From NCBI RefSeq assembly GCF_000619945.1, contig NZ_JHVC01000012.1, forward strand, positions 1 through 64,000: DNA of 64,000 nucleotides, in the 5' to 3' direction. Positions 1-9,275 of this stretch are shown one piece after another (the first letter of the stretch is position 1; each line of letters starts with the position of its first letter). A program made the translations under genes and the position numbers. The DNA comes from Clostridium lundense DSM 17049 (lineage in GTDB: Bacteria; Bacillota; Clostridia; Clostridiales; Clostridiaceae). Below the pieces are notes generated by a model that saw only the letters and a list, made by a program, of their open reading frames with translations, made no database searches and was not told the origin of the DNA.

Positions 1-135
<135 letters not shown>

Positions 136-200
136 AAGTTTAATCTTTTTAGCTCATCGCTATTTTAAACAGTTTCCTGTTTGAATTGACTGGTTTCTCT

Positions 201-244
201 TCTCTGTTTAATTTTCAAAGACCATGTCGCTGTCATCTGACAGC
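201..244 (-). promoter_or_regulatory. rRNA operon leader: hairpin plus boxA-like antitermination motif
   Basis: On the minus strand, just after the promoter, there is a perfect GCTGTC-AGAT-GACAGC hairpin (229-244). The sequence GGTCTTTGAAAATTAAACAG (about 203-222) then follows, the usual clostridial/bacillar rRNA leader motif with a boxA-like TCTTTGAAAA. It lies between the promoter and mature 16S, as expected of a transcribed leader that is removed in processing. Confidence 0.6.
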
Positions 245-250
245 TTATTC

Positions 251-279
251 ATAATATCACATCAGTTTTTCTTTGTCAA
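251..279 (-). promoter_or_regulatory. rRNA operon promoter (sigma-A type)
   Basis: On the minus strand TTGACA (274-279) and TATTAT (251-256) are separated by exactly 17 bases. A run of A/T tracts immediately upstream (280-300) looks like an UP element. A perfect AT-rich palindrome lies further upstream at about 308-334. The rest of the region to 593 is AT-rich and carries no gene that I can support; a second inverted copy of the leader motif ATGTCGCTG lies near 370-392. Confidence 0.85.
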
Positions 280-593
280 CAACTTTTTTATATTTTTTAA
301 AGCTGTTTTAATAATTCTTTAGAATTATTAAAAAATCAAATCTTACTAATGCAATTTTAAACTGTTGTGCTGTCGCATCTCTCAGCGACATGTGTTATTT
401 TATCACAATTTATTACACTATCATGGCTTGTACATTTTAAATTTTTATTTTATCTCACTCCACCTTTATTTTTCTTAAAATTTCTTTTTCTACCTCATAA
501 AGACACACCAGATACAGTTGAATGTAACAGTATATTAAACACTATATGGCACTCTACTCTACTTTAGTTCCTTATTTAATATACTAAAACAAA

Positions 594-634
594 ATTAAAA
601 AAGAAGAGGATATCTCATTTTGAATCCTCTTCCT
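594..634 (-). terminator. Terminator after murD
   Basis: On the minus strand, AGGAAGAGGAT pairs with ATCCTCTTC around a short loop and is followed by a T-rich run, directly downstream of the murD stop codon. Confidence 0.75.
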
Positions 635-642
635 TAAATAAC

Positions 643-2019
643 CTACAGTTTTTTTATTATTTCCTTAAACTTATTTCCTCTAACTTCAAAATTCGGAAAC
701 ATGTCGAAGCTTGCACAAGCAGGTGAAAGTGTAACTATATCGCCGTCTTCTGCAATAGACCTTGCCTTTTCAGCTGCTTCTTCAAGAGAATTTACAATAT
801 AAATAGGTATATTAATTCCCTTTTCATTTGCCACATTTTCAAAAGCATCCTTAATTTTGTCTTTAGTCAATCCCAAAAGTATTAAACTTTTAACATATTT
901 ATACCCTTCTTCTGCTAATGGTACAAAAGAAATCTTTTTGTCATATCCTCCTGCTATTAATATAACCTGTTTATTAAACGCTTTAAGTCCAGCTATAGTT
1001 CTCGTAGGACTTGATGCTATAGAATCATTATAATATTTTACTCCATTTACTTCTCTTATAAATTCCATTCTATGTTCTACTCCATCAAATGATATAGCAA
1101 CATTCCTCATGCTATTTATAGATACATCTTCATTTACACAGCAGAATGCAGCTAGTAAGTTTTCTACATTGTGCATTCCCTTTAATTTTATTTCATCTAT
1201 ATTGCATACCTTTTTCCCTAATATATATAACTCACCATTATCATAGTAAGCTCCATTTTCAACTTTTTCTTTTATACTGAATTGAAGAACTTTACCTTTT
1301 GCTTCCCCTACCATAGAATTAGTTATATCATTATCCCTATTAATCACAAGTAAATCTTCTTTTCTTCCATATTTAAAAATATTCTTTTTTGCATCAATGT
1401 ACTCTTCCATATCTTTATGGATATCTAAATGATTAGGAGATAAATTAGTTATAAGAGAAATTTCTATAGGTTCACATATAGTCATTAATTGAAAGCTAGA
1501 TAACTCTAATACAACTTTATCTTCTTTCTTCATATCTTCAATCCTTGAAAATAATGGATTGCCTATGTTTCCACCTATCCAAGTAGTATATCCTTCTTCT
1601 TTTAATATACGATGGATTAAAGTAGTTGTGGTGGTCTTGCCATCACTTCCTGTTATTCCAAAAACCTTTGCTGGACAGTATTTTATGAACTCCTCCATTT
1701 CGGAAGTAATATAGGCTCCTTCCTTTCTTGCTTTTAATAACGCTGGACTATCTATTCTCATAGAAGGCGTCTTGAATATAACTTCAAATCCATTAAGCTT
1801 ATCTAAGTAATCTTCTCCTAACACTAATTTTACACTATTACCTTGTAAATCTAACGCTGCATCTCCCAACTGTTCTTTATTTTTCTTATCAAAAGCAGTT
1901 ACCTCTGCTCCCAGCTTAACCAAAAAATCTATTAACGGCCTATTACTTATACCTATACCAACTACGGCAGTCTTCTTTCCTTTTATAAAATTTTTAAATT
2001 CCTTAAAGTCTTTATTCAT
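643..2019 (-). CDS. murD: UDP-N-acetylmuramoyl-L-alanine--D-glutamate ligase MurD
   Basis: Cytoplasmic ATP-dependent ligase that adds D-glutamate to UDP-MurNAc-L-Ala in peptidoglycan precursor synthesis. The 458-residue length is normal for MurD. The N-terminal Rossmann-like part starts with VVGIGISNRPLIDFL; the Mur-ligase ATP loop GSDGKTTTT is at residues 124-132; the central domain contains NLSPNHLDIH and the C-terminal domain carries GVEHRME and YNDSIASSPTRT. The start has a strong GGAGG ribosome site just upstream. It stands alone between the rRNA operon and a convergent small RNA, away from the usual mraY-murG cluster. murC and murA are elsewhere in this window, so Mur genes are dispersed here. 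Identity is secure by motif content. Confidence 0.97.
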   Translation of the reverse strand: MNKDFKEFKNFIKGKKTAVVGIGISNRPLIDFLVKLGAEVTAFDKKNKEQLGDAALDLQGNSVKLVLGEDYLDKLNGFEVIFKTPSMRIDSPALLKARKEGAYITSEMEEFIKYCPAKVFGITGSDGKTTTTTLIHRILKEEGYTTWIGGNIGNPLFSRIEDMKKEDKVVLELSSFQLMTICEPIEISLITNLSPNHLDIHKDMEEYIDAKKNIFKYGRKEDLLVINRDNDITNSMVGEAKGKVLQFSIKEKVENGAYYDNGELYILGKKVCNIDEIKLKGMHNVENLLAAFCCVNEDVSINSMRNVAISFDGVEHRMEFIREVNGVKYYNDSIASSPTRTIAGLKAFNKQVILIAGGYDKKISFVPLAEEGYKYVKSLILLGLTKDKIKDAFENVANEKGINIPIYIVNSLEEAAEKARSIAEDGDIVTLSPACASFDMFPNFEVRGNKFKEIIKKL

Positions 2020-2204
2020 TTACTACCTCCACTATATAAAAATATAAACTTTAAATATAAATTATTATATCACCTTTACCATCTCCACATCAAAAATTGC
2101 AAAGTTTTTTAATATTTAAATATCTACAAATATCTTTATTTGTCGTGTGTAATAAGGTCGAAATTGTGAGAATATATTTAATTTAAAGACTTTATTATCG
2201 TCTA

Positions 2205-2350
2205 TTGCAAAATTATACATATATATGTTATAATTTATGTGTGCCGTAAGGAAACATTAATATAATTCCCCAAGTTTTAATTGAACATATAACATATCCC
2301 CATGATTAAACCCTATTTAAGCCGGATGATTTCATCCGGCGATTTTTTTA
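2205..2350 (+). ncRNA. Candidate small RNA with its own promoter and terminator; C-rich motifs
   Basis: On the plus strand TTGCAA (2205-2210) and TATAAT (2229-2234) are 18 bases apart. About 105-110 transcribed bases follow and end in a perfect GCCGGATGA/TCATCCGGC hairpin (2321-2340) with a T7 run. No ORF with a ribosome site is present. The predicted transcript (about 2241-2350) carries UUCCCC (2266-2271), UCCCC (2297-2301) and ACCC (2310-2313) in otherwise AU-rich stretches. Such C-rich motifs are typical of Firmicutes sRNAs such as RsaE/RoxS that pair with Shine-Dalgarno sequences. I cannot assign it to a known family. It lies between murD and glyS, antisense in orientation to both; the rest of 2020-2411 holds no gene. 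Confidence 0.6.
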
Positions 2351-2411
2351 TATAGAATAAAGTATAGAATAAAAAATAGGTCTTTACCCTTAGGTAAAAA
2401 CCTATTTTTTA

Positions 2412-3803
2412 TTAAAACTCTAATTTACCTTCTATAAACTTAACTAACTCATCTACACTTAATCTAATCTGTTGCATTGTATCTCTATCTCTTACAGTTA
2501 CTGTATTATCTTCAAGTGTATCATAATCTATAGTTATGCAATAAGGAGTTCCTATTTCATCTTCTCTTCTATATCTCTTTCCTATACTTCCTGTTTCATC
2601 ATAATCTACATTGAAATGCTTTGCTAACATCGCATAAACTTCTGTAGATTTTTCAGAAAGCTTTTTAGTTAAAGGAAGTACAGCAGCTTTATATGGCGCA
2701 AGAGCTGGATGTAGGTGTAATACTGTTCTTACATCTCCGCCCTCTAATTCCTCTTCATCATAAGCATCTGCTAGGAACGCAAGAGTTACCCTGTCAGCTC
2801 CTAATGAAGGTTCAATGCAATATGGTACATATTTTTCATTAGTAGTAGGATCTAAATATGTTAATTCTTCTCCTGAATGCTTCGTGTGTTGTTTTAAATC
2901 ATAATCTGTTCTATCAGCAACTCCCCATAATTCACCCCATCCAAATGGAAACAAATATTCTATATCAGATGTTGCATTACTATAGAAAGATAATTCCTCT
3001 TTAGAGTGATCTCTAAATCTTAAGTTTTCTTCTTTCATACCAAGATTTAATAAGAACTTCCAACAATAATCTTTCCAATACTTAAACCATTCTAAATCCT
3101 TTCCTGGTTCACAGAAAAATTCTAATTCCATTTGTTCAAATTCTCTTGTTCTAAATGTAAAGTTACCAGGAGTAATTTCATTTCTGAATGATTTACCAAT
3201 TTGTCCTATACCGAAAGGTAATTTTTTTCTTGATGTTCTAAGTACATTTTTAAAGTTAACAAAAATACCCTGAGCAGTTTCTGGTCTTAAATATATTTCT
3301 GACTTAGCATCTTCAGTAACTCCTTGGAAAGTCTTAAACATAAGGTTGAACTTTCTTATATCCGTAAAGTTCTTTTTACCGCATTTTGGGCAAACTATTT
3401 CATGAGTATCTATATAATCTTTTAATTGCTCATTAGTCCAACCATCTGCGCTTGCAACTTCTGCTCCATGAGCAGTCATATAATCTTCTATAAGTTTATC
3501 TGCTCTAACTCTTCCTTTACACTCTTTACAATCCATTAATGGATCTGAAAAACCACCTACGTGACCTGAAGCTACCCATACCTCGCTATTCATAAGTATA
3601 GCGCAATCAAGACCTACATTATATGGGCTTTCTTGAATAAACTTTTTCCACCATGCCTTTTTTACATTGTTCTTAAACTCAACACCAAGTGGACCATAAT
3701 CCCACGAGTTAGCTAATCCACCATAGATCTCTGATCCAGGAAAAACATAACCCCTATTCTTTGCTAATGCAACTATTTTATCCATAGTCTTTTCAAAAGC
3801 CAT
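2412..3803 (-). CDS. glyS: Glycyl-tRNA synthetase, class II homodimeric type
   Basis: Charges tRNA-Gly with glycine in the cytoplasm. The protein is 463 residues, the length of the single-subunit (alpha2) bacterial/eukaryal type rather than the two-gene GlyQ/GlyS type. It starts with MDKIVALAKNRGYVFPGSEIYGG, has CxxC pairs at 92-95 and 138-141 that may bind zinc, class II motif 2 (FRNEITP, about 206-212) and an anticodon-binding domain at the C-terminus. A T-box leader precedes it, so expression should rise when uncharged tRNA-Gly accumulates. The ATG follows a GGAGG ribosome site. Some annotators call this single-chain form glyQS. Confidence 0.97.
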   Translation of the reverse strand: MAFEKTMDKIVALAKNRGYVFPGSEIYGGLANSWDYGPLGVEFKNNVKKAWWKKFIQESPYNVGLDCAILMNSEVWVASGHVGGFSDPLMDCKECKGRVRADKLIEDYMTAHGAEVASADGWTNEQLKDYIDTHEIVCPKCGKKNFTDIRKFNLMFKTFQGVTEDAKSEIYLRPETAQGIFVNFKNVLRTSRKKLPFGIGQIGKSFRNEITPGNFTFRTREFEQMELEFFCEPGKDLEWFKYWKDYCWKFLLNLGMKEENLRFRDHSKEELSFYSNATSDIEYLFPFGWGELWGVADRTDYDLKQHTKHSGEELTYLDPTTNEKYVPYCIEPSLGADRVTLAFLADAYDEEELEGGDVRTVLHLHPALAPYKAAVLPLTKKLSEKSTEVYAMLAKHFNVDYDETGSIGKRYRREDEIGTPYCITIDYDTLEDNTVTVRDRDTMQQIRLSVDELVKFIEGKLEF

Positions 3804-3849
3804 TATTGTTTCCTCCTTTTTTATGTATAATTTAGTTGTTTTTATAATT

Positions 3850-4050
3850 TTTTATAAAAAAAAAGCAGTTACCACAAGGGACGAAAGATAACTTCCGCGG
3901 TTCCACCCTTTTTGGCAACAGCCCTACTCTCAATATATTACACTCAAAAGCTCCCTTCATAATAAAACCTTAACTATTCTCACCACCCATAGTCTCTCTT
4001 AAAAAGTATTATTACTACTCTTCTTTATCATCGCGATTTATTCGTTTTAA
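3850..4050 (-). promoter_or_regulatory. T-box riboswitch leader of glyS
   Basis: On the minus strand the leader contains the hallmark T-box motif AGGGTGGAACCGCGG (about 3897-3911), followed by an intrinsic terminator whose T run is at 3856-3864, just before glyS. A long 5' region with Stem I-like GAGAGAC...GGTGGTGAG elements precedes it. Uncharged tRNA should stabilise the antiterminator. Glycine specificity is inferred from the downstream gene; I did not resolve the specifier codon. Confidence 0.92.
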
Positions 4051-4055
4051 CATAT

Positions 4056-4083
4056 ATTGTACCAAATAAATTTAAATTGTCAA
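4056..4083 (-). promoter_or_regulatory. Promoter of the glyS T-box transcript
   Basis: On the minus strand TTGACA (4078-4083) and TACAAT (4056-4061) are spaced by 16 bases. They sit between the tRNA-Asn gene and the T-box leader, so glyS probably has its own start site. Confidence 0.75.
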
Positions 4084-4103
4084 TATAAAACAAAAAATAA
4101 AAA

Positions 4104-4178
4104 TGGCTCCGTGGAGAGGATTCGAACCTCCAGCCCTTCGGTTAACAGCCGAATGCTCCACCATTGAGCTACCACGGA
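4104..4178 (-). tRNA. tRNA-Asn (GTT)
   Basis: The minus strand gives a 75-base cloverleaf with acceptor TCCGTGG pairing CCACGGA, anticodon loop TGTTAAC (anticodon GTT), the T-arm GGTTCGAATCC and an encoded CCA end (4104-4106). Confidence 0.97.
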
Positions 4179-4196
4179 ACGTTTGCTACATTTATT

Positions 4197-4224
4197 ATTA
4201 TATCACTTAATTTTATAAATGCAA
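4197..4224 (-). promoter_or_regulatory. Promoter of tRNA-Asn
   Basis: On the minus strand TTGCAT (4219-4224) and TATAAT (4197-4202) are spaced by 16 bases, ending about 18 bases before the tRNA 5' end. Confidence 0.65.
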
Positions 4225-4252
4225 GCATTTTTTTATTTTTTTGTTATAAATG

Positions 4253-4288
4253 AAAAGGTACTATACATATGCATGCATAATACCTTTT
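4253..4288 (-). terminator. Probable terminator after lysS
   Basis: The inverted repeat AAAAGGTA/TACCTTTT, with an inner ATGCAT palindrome, follows the lysS stop on the minus strand. The T run after it is weak, so termination may be partial. Confidence 0.45.
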
Positions 4289-4306
4289 ACTATAATATAA
4301 TTCTAA

Positions 4307-5821
4307 CTACTGATTATTATTACTTGGTTTCATAGTTGGGAATAAAATTACGTCTCTTATAGAATAAGCATCTGTTAAGAACATAATAAGTCTGTCAATT
4401 CCTATTCCTAATCCTCCAGTTGGTGGCATACCTATTTCTAGTGCATTTATGAAGTCATCATCCATCATATATGCTTCATCATCACCTAATTCTCTTTCTC
4501 TTAACTGCTGTACAAATCTATCTTTTTGCACAATTGGATCATTTAATTCAGAATAAGCATTACATATTTCTCTACCAAAAACAAATCCTTCAAATCTTTC
4601 AGTATATTCTTCATTTCCTCTCTTCTTTTTAGTAAGAGGTGAATTTTCTACTGGATAATCCATTATGAATGTAGGTTGAATTAATTCATGCTCACAATAT
4701 TCTTCAAATAAAGCATTTAATATATCACCTTTTGCACAATCTTTTAGTTCCTTCTTTAATTCAATCTTCTTTTCTTTAGCAATTTCTCTTGCTTCCTCAT
4801 GAGATTTTACTTCATCGAAATCTACACCTGCATATTTTTTAACAGCCTCAACCATAGTCACTCTATTCCATGGTGGTGTGAAATCTATTTCTGTTCCTTG
4901 ATATGTTACCTTGGTAGTACCAAGAACTTTTTCACATATATAAGCAACCATATTCTCTGTAATCTCCATCATATCATTATAATCAGCAAAAGCCTGATAT
5001 AATTCTATAGCAGTAAATTCAGGATTATGTCTTACATCTATACCTTCGTTTCTGAAGTTTTTACCAATTTCATATACCTTTTCAAATCCACCAACTATAA
5101 GTCTTTTTAAATACAATTCTGTTGCTATCCTCAAATACATATCTATATCTAGTGCATTGTGGTGAGTTGTAAATGGTTTTGCTGCAGCTCCACCGGCTAT
5201 AGGAGATAATATTGGTGTCTCAACTTCTAAGAAATCTCTCTGATCCAAAAACTCTCTCATGGCTTTTATTATAGCAGTTCTTTTCATAAATGTATCTCTA
5301 ACATCTTGATTCATTATTAAATCAACATATCTTTGTCTGTATCTTAAATCCGGATCCTTAAGACCATGCCACTTTTCTGGAAGTGGTTTTAAAGACTTAG
5401 CTGTAAGTTCAAAATCAGTGATGTGTATTGAAACTTCCTCTGTTTTTGTTTTAAATACTCTACCTGTTATAGCAACTAAATCTCCTATATCAAAAGATTT
5501 ATATTCTTTTAATCTTTCTTCTCCTACATCATCAATCTTTATGTATAACTGGATTTTACCATATCTATCATGAATATCAGAAAATCCAGCCTTACCATGT
5601 ACTCTTTTAGACATAAGTCTTCCAGCTACAGTAACTGTTTTTCCTTCAAGTTCTTCATAATTTTCTTTTACTTCCTTTGATGTATGAGTTCTTTCTACTT
5701 TATATACATCAAAAGGATCCTTCCCAGCTTCCTGAAGATCAAAAAATTTCTGTCTTCTTTCCTTGATTAGCTGATTAAACTGGTGTTCTTCATTTATCAA
5801 ATTCTTTTCTTCATTTGACAT
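4307..5821 (-). CDS. lysS: Lysyl-tRNA synthetase, class II
   Basis: Charges tRNA-Lys in the cytoplasm. It has 504 residues, the family norm. An N-terminal OB-fold anticodon domain (about 60-150, including VTVAGRLMSKR) is followed by the class II catalytic core: motif 2 FRNEGIDVRHNPEFT and motif 3 GIGIDRLIMFL near the C-terminus. The gene starts 15 bases after greA ends and is the last gene of the coaX-dusB-hypothetical-greA-lysS string. greA-lysS adjacency is common in Firmicutes. Confidence 0.98.
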   Translation of the reverse strand: MSNEEKNLINEEHQFNQLIKERRQKFFDLQEAGKDPFDVYKVERTHTSKEVKENYEELEGKTVTVAGRLMSKRVHGKAGFSDIHDRYGKIQLYIKIDDVGEERLKEYKSFDIGDLVAITGRVFKTKTEEVSIHITDFELTAKSLKPLPEKWHGLKDPDLRYRQRYVDLIMNQDVRDTFMKRTAIIKAMREFLDQRDFLEVETPILSPIAGGAAAKPFTTHHNALDIDMYLRIATELYLKRLIVGGFEKVYEIGKNFRNEGIDVRHNPEFTAIELYQAFADYNDMMEITENMVAYICEKVLGTTKVTYQGTEIDFTPPWNRVTMVEAVKKYAGVDFDEVKSHEEAREIAKEKKIELKKELKDCAKGDILNALFEEYCEHELIQPTFIMDYPVENSPLTKKKRGNEEYTERFEGFVFGREICNAYSELNDPIVQKDRFVQQLRERELGDDEAYMMDDDFINALEIGMPPTGGLGIGIDRLIMFLTDAYSIRDVILFPTMKPSNNNQ

Positions 5822-5836
5822 ACTTGCATTCCTCCA

Positions 5837-6319
5837 TTAATCTCTTCTTACTTCTAGTATTTCATATTTGCTTACGCCATCTGGCACAGCTACTTCCACT
5901 GTATCTCCTACTTTTTTACCTATTAGCGCTTTACCAACTGGTGATTCGTTAGATATTTTATTTTCTATAGGATCCGCTTCTGCTGAACCTACTATATAAA
6001 ACTCAACTTCCTCATCAAAATCATAATCTTTAACCCTTACTGTTGATCCAACATTAATTGTATCCGCTGGTATTTCAGTTTCATCTATTATAGTAGCATT
6101 TTTTAGCATATTTTCAAGTTGAATTATTCTTCCTTCTACAAAAGCTTGTTCATTTTTAGCTTCATCATATTCAGAGTTTTCACTTAAATCTCCAAAGGAA
6201 AGAGCAACCTTTATTTTCTCAGTTATTTCCTTTCTTTTAACTGTTCTAAGGTATTCTAACTCATCTTCTAGTTTTTTAACTCCTTCGCAAGTCATAACAT
6301 ACTTTTTTGAATCGCTCAT
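5837..6319 (-). CDS. greA: Transcription elongation factor GreA
   Basis: Rescues backtracked RNA polymerase by stimulating transcript cleavage. The 160-residue protein has an N-terminal coiled coil with the tip acidic region (DLSENSEYDEAKNEQ, about 46-60) and a C-terminal FKBP-like domain with the NVGSTVRV and SPVGKALIGKK signatures. It lies upstream of lysS with a 15-base gap, so the two are almost certainly co-transcribed. Identity is secure. Confidence 0.98.
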   Translation of the reverse strand: MSDSKKYVMTCEGVKKLEDELEYLRTVKRKEITEKIKVALSFGDLSENSEYDEAKNEQAFVEGRIIQLENMLKNATIIDETEIPADTINVGSTVRVKDYDFDEEVEFYIVGSAEADPIENKISNESPVGKALIGKKVGDTVEVAVPDGVSKYEILEVRRD

Positions 6320-6453
6320 TTTTTTCTCCCCTTTAAAATCTTTTTGCTATGGTTACTTTTTATATATTATTATATTTCTTAAAAATTTATGCACTAATTA
6401 TATACTTTCCCCATTAATCATTTAAGTTATTATAAAACAGCATAATTTCAATG

Positions 6454-7296
6454 TCAACTTTTTAGATCTTTAAAATGTAAAATATCATCATTATACTTTA
6501 TACTGCTTAAAATAACGCCATTGTACTTAATTGATTTCTCAACATCTTTCTCGTTCATTTGACATAAAATAGCCCCTAACAATTCTAGGGATACTTCTTT
6601 TAATTGGTCTAATCCAGGTACACTATACTCTATGTCATTTATCTTTATTGCCTTAAATTCTTTTGGTGTGTATAAATTATTAAAATACCATATAGGAGTT
6701 AAAGTTTTTATTTCAATTTCCCTAGAAGTAAATATAAAGTCACAATTGTTTAATGCAAAATTCTTATCCTTAGTAACAATTGGAGATACTCCATAGTTAG
6801 CCATAACATAGTCAGCAATTATTGAAGTTTTTTCTATATCATCAGTTAGAAACACTATATACTTAGCTAATTTACATAAATATAAAATCCCTTCAAATAA
6901 TTCATCATCTGCTGCATCATATACTACTATACAGCTATTCTTAATACTTTTGTTATTTACCCTTAGTATCAATTGAACACTTTTTGCTAGACTATAACCG
7001 AATAGTTCTTTTTGAAATGTATTAAAAAAATTGTAATCTATCTTCCGCCATACCTTTAGTGCCATATACATACTATTATCTTTTATAAAACTTTTAGTAA
7101 TACCTATATTATTAATATAAGCAGCTTTATTTAAATTAAGAGGAAAACTTACTCTAGTTATTTTAACATTAAGATCCTTAATAAAGTTTTCCTCCAATAT
7201 ATTAATCTTAAATCTATCCTTAACCTTACTTATAATATTATATTTATTATAAACCTTGCTTTTACTTGAGGGCGTTACATATAAAATAGGATTCAT
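6454..7296 (-). CDS. Uncharacterised conserved protein between dusB and greA
   Basis: I do not recognise a named domain. The 280-residue soluble protein begins MNPILYVTPSSKS and has no signal peptide or membrane segment. The middle (about 120-200) alternates hydrophobic strands with charged helices (SCIVVYDAAD, AKYIVFLTDD, CDFIFTSREIE), which suggests a Rossmann-like alpha/beta fold. The C-terminal third includes EYSVPGLDQLKEVSLELLGA. It is the third gene in the coaX-dusB-X-greA-lysS run, with 55 bases to dusB and about 135 to greA. The position suggests a housekeeping role, but no function can be assigned. Confidence 0.85.
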   Translation of the reverse strand: MNPILYVTPSSKSKVYNKYNIISKVKDRFKINILEENFIKDLNVKITRVSFPLNLNKAAYINNIGITKSFIKDNSMYMALKVWRKIDYNFFNTFQKELFGYSLAKSVQLILRVNNKSIKNSCIVVYDAADDELFEGILYLCKLAKYIVFLTDDIEKTSIIADYVMANYGVSPIVTKDKNFALNNCDFIFTSREIEIKTLTPIWYFNNLYTPKEFKAIKINDIEYSVPGLDQLKEVSLELLGAILCQMNEKDVEKSIKYNGVILSSIKYNDDILHFKDLKS

Positions 7297-7351
7297 CTTT
7301 ACATCCTGAAAATTAATATTATTAAATTATATGCTCCATAATTTAATAAAT

Positions 7352-8323
7352 TCAAATCTTTGTTAACTCCTCTTTGTACTCTTCTAGTATATTTATAATT
7401 TTACTTGCTTGCTGCTCATAATTTATCATATTCTTTATCTTAGTGCAATTTTTTAATCCTTTTATGTACCAAGCTATATGCTTTCTCATTTCTCTAACAG
7501 CTCTATGTTCTCCATGATAAGAGACAGCTCTTTTAAAATGTTCAATACAAACATCAATTACTTCCTTTGGCATTGGATAACTTATAGGTGCTCCACTTAA
7601 TTTTTGTTGTATTTGCCTAAATATCCACGGATTCCCTAAGGCTCCTCTACCTATCATTATTCCATCGCAGTTGGTTTCTTCAACAATTCTTATAGCATCT
7701 TCTGGAGTAAAAACATCACCATTGCCTATTACAGGAATTTTTATTGCCTCTTTTACTCTCCTTATTATGTCCCAATCTGCCTTTCCCTCATACATTTGTT
7801 GCCTTGTTCTTCCATGTATTGTTATTGCATCTACTCCTGCATCCTCTAACGCTTTAGCAAATTCTATAGCATTGATATTATTATCATCAAAGCCTTTTCT
7901 AAACTTTACCGTTACAGGCTTAACACTTGCTCTTTTTACAGTTCTCACTATTTCAGCAGCTAACTTAGTGTTTTTCATTAAGGCTGATCCTTCTCCGTTT
8001 TTTACTATTTTAGGTGCTGGACATCCCATATTAATATCAACTAAACATATATTAGGATCATCATTAAAGTAATCACAAGCCCTAGCCATAACTTCTGGTT
8101 CACTTCCAAATATCTGTACTGCTGCTGGTACTTCTTCTTCTGAGAATTGTAACATAGATTTTGTATTATCATTATTATAATAAAGTGCCTTAGCACTTAC
8201 CATCTCGGTATATACTAATCCACAACCCATTCTCTTACAAATACCCCTAAAAGCTATATCTGTAACTCCAGCCAAAGGTGCTAAAAATACGTTGTTTTCA
8301 AATTCTAAATTAGCTATCCTCAT
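7352..8323 (-). CDS. dusB: tRNA-dihydrouridine synthase DusB
   Basis: FMN- and NADPH-dependent enzyme that reduces specific uridines in the tRNA D-loop. The 323-residue TIM-barrel protein begins with NVFLAPLAGVTDIAFR. It carries the catalytic-loop signature DINMGCPAPKIVKNGEGSAL with the active-site Cys, HGRTRQQMY, and the FMN-phosphate region GNGDVFTPEDA and IGRGALGNPW. Its ATG overlaps the coaX stop by one base (TAATG), indicating translational coupling. The neighbouring coaX and lysS are also neighbours of a dus gene in B. subtilis. Confidence 0.96.
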   Translation of the reverse strand: MRIANLEFENNVFLAPLAGVTDIAFRGICKRMGCGLVYTEMVSAKALYYNNDNTKSMLQFSEEEVPAAVQIFGSEPEVMARACDYFNDDPNICLVDINMGCPAPKIVKNGEGSALMKNTKLAAEIVRTVKRASVKPVTVKFRKGFDDNNINAIEFAKALEDAGVDAITIHGRTRQQMYEGKADWDIIRRVKEAIKIPVIGNGDVFTPEDAIRIVEETNCDGIMIGRGALGNPWIFRQIQQKLSGAPISYPMPKEVIDVCIEHFKRAVSYHGEHRAVREMRKHIAWYIKGLKNCTKIKNMINYEQQASKIINILEEYKEELTKI

Positions 8324-9111
8324 TAAAAGCTTTGCTCCTTATTTTTCTCATATATAATTCTTAAGCCTTCTAATGTTAAAAATGGATCTATTACATCTAT
8401 ACTTTTTGCTTCTTCACTTATAAGTTTTGCCAAACCGCCTGTAGCAACTACAAATGGTTCGCTTTCTCCTAACCCCTGCATTTCCTTTTTCATTTTATTG
8501 ATTATACAATCTACTAAACCGCCATATCCATATATTATACCAGCCTGCATACTTGATACAGTATTTTTACATATAACCGTATGTGGTTTTACAAGCTCTA
8601 CTCTAGGAAGTTTTGCTGCTCTTTGAAATAAAGCTTCAGAAGATATCTTTATCCCTGGGCAAATTGTGCCACCTAAATAATCACCTGCAGCAGTTACTGC
8701 ACAAAAGGTTGTAGCTGTGCCAAAGTCTATTATTATAAGAGGCTTCTTATATATTTCATGAGCAGATACTGCATTAACTATTCTGTCTGCTCCCACTTCC
8801 TTAGGATTATCATATTTAATATTTATACCTGTTTTTACTCCAGGTCCAACTATTATAGGTTTAACTTCAAAGTATTTTAATATCATATGCTCTACTGAAT
8901 ACATAATATTAGGTACTACAGAAGAAATTATAACACCTTCTACATCAGAAGGATCAAGTTTATTTTGTAAAAATAACTGTATAACTTGAATACCATATTC
9001 ATCTGCGGTTCTTATTGGATCAGTAGATAATCTCCAATCTGCTATAAGCTCCTTACCTTCATACAATCCAAGAACAATATTAGTATTACCAGCATCTAGA
9101 ACTAAAATCAC
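8323..9111 (-). CDS. coaX: Type III pantothenate kinase CoaX
   Basis: Phosphorylates pantothenate in the first step of coenzyme A synthesis. The 262-residue ASKHA-fold protein has the phosphate-1 motif DAGNTNIVLGLY at the N-terminus, the GADRIVNAVSAH motif and the DFGTATTFCAV loop. CoaX enzymes need a monovalent cation and resist feedback by CoA (family knowledge). It is the first gene of the operon with dusB, the hypothetical gene, greA and lysS. Confidence 0.97.
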   Translation of the reverse strand: MILVLDAGNTNIVLGLYEGKELIADWRLSTDPIRTADEYGIQVIQLFLQNKLDPSDVEGVIISSVVPNIMYSVEHMILKYFEVKPIIVGPGVKTGINIKYDNPKEVGADRIVNAVSAHEIYKKPLIIIDFGTATTFCAVTAAGDYLGGTICPGIKISSEALFQRAAKLPRVELVKPHTVICKNTVSSMQAGIIYGYGGLVDCIINKMKKEMQGLGESEPFVVATGGLAKLISEEAKSIDVIDPFLTLEGLRIIYEKNKEQSF

Positions 9112-9224
9112 AATACCACCACTTTCTTAAACGTTATTCATATATAAAATGTATTTATATCTTTGTATTATGTAAATTATAATAATATTTATTCATAAAT
9201 ATTTACATACCACCAATTATAAGT

Positions 9225-9266
9225 TAAAAAAGAGTATCTGTAAATTAAAAAATACAGATACTCTTA
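9225..9266 (-). terminator. Terminator of the decarboxylase operon
   Basis: On the minus strand AAGAGTATCTGTA pairs with TACAGATACTCTT and is followed by a T6 run, directly after the beta-subunit gene. Confidence 0.9.
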
Positions 9267-9275
9267 TATAATAAA

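Noticed and set aside
308..334. Perfect AT-rich palindrome upstream of the rRNA promoter
   Set aside because: It could be a terminator or a protein site, but nothing upstream clearly needs termination and the sequence is low complexity.
7671..8072. Open frame of 133 codons antisense to dusB
   Set aside because: Composition follows the complementary strand of a clear enzyme gene and no ribosome site is present; similar antisense frames over oadB-like, htrA, prs and murA genes were dropped for the same reason.
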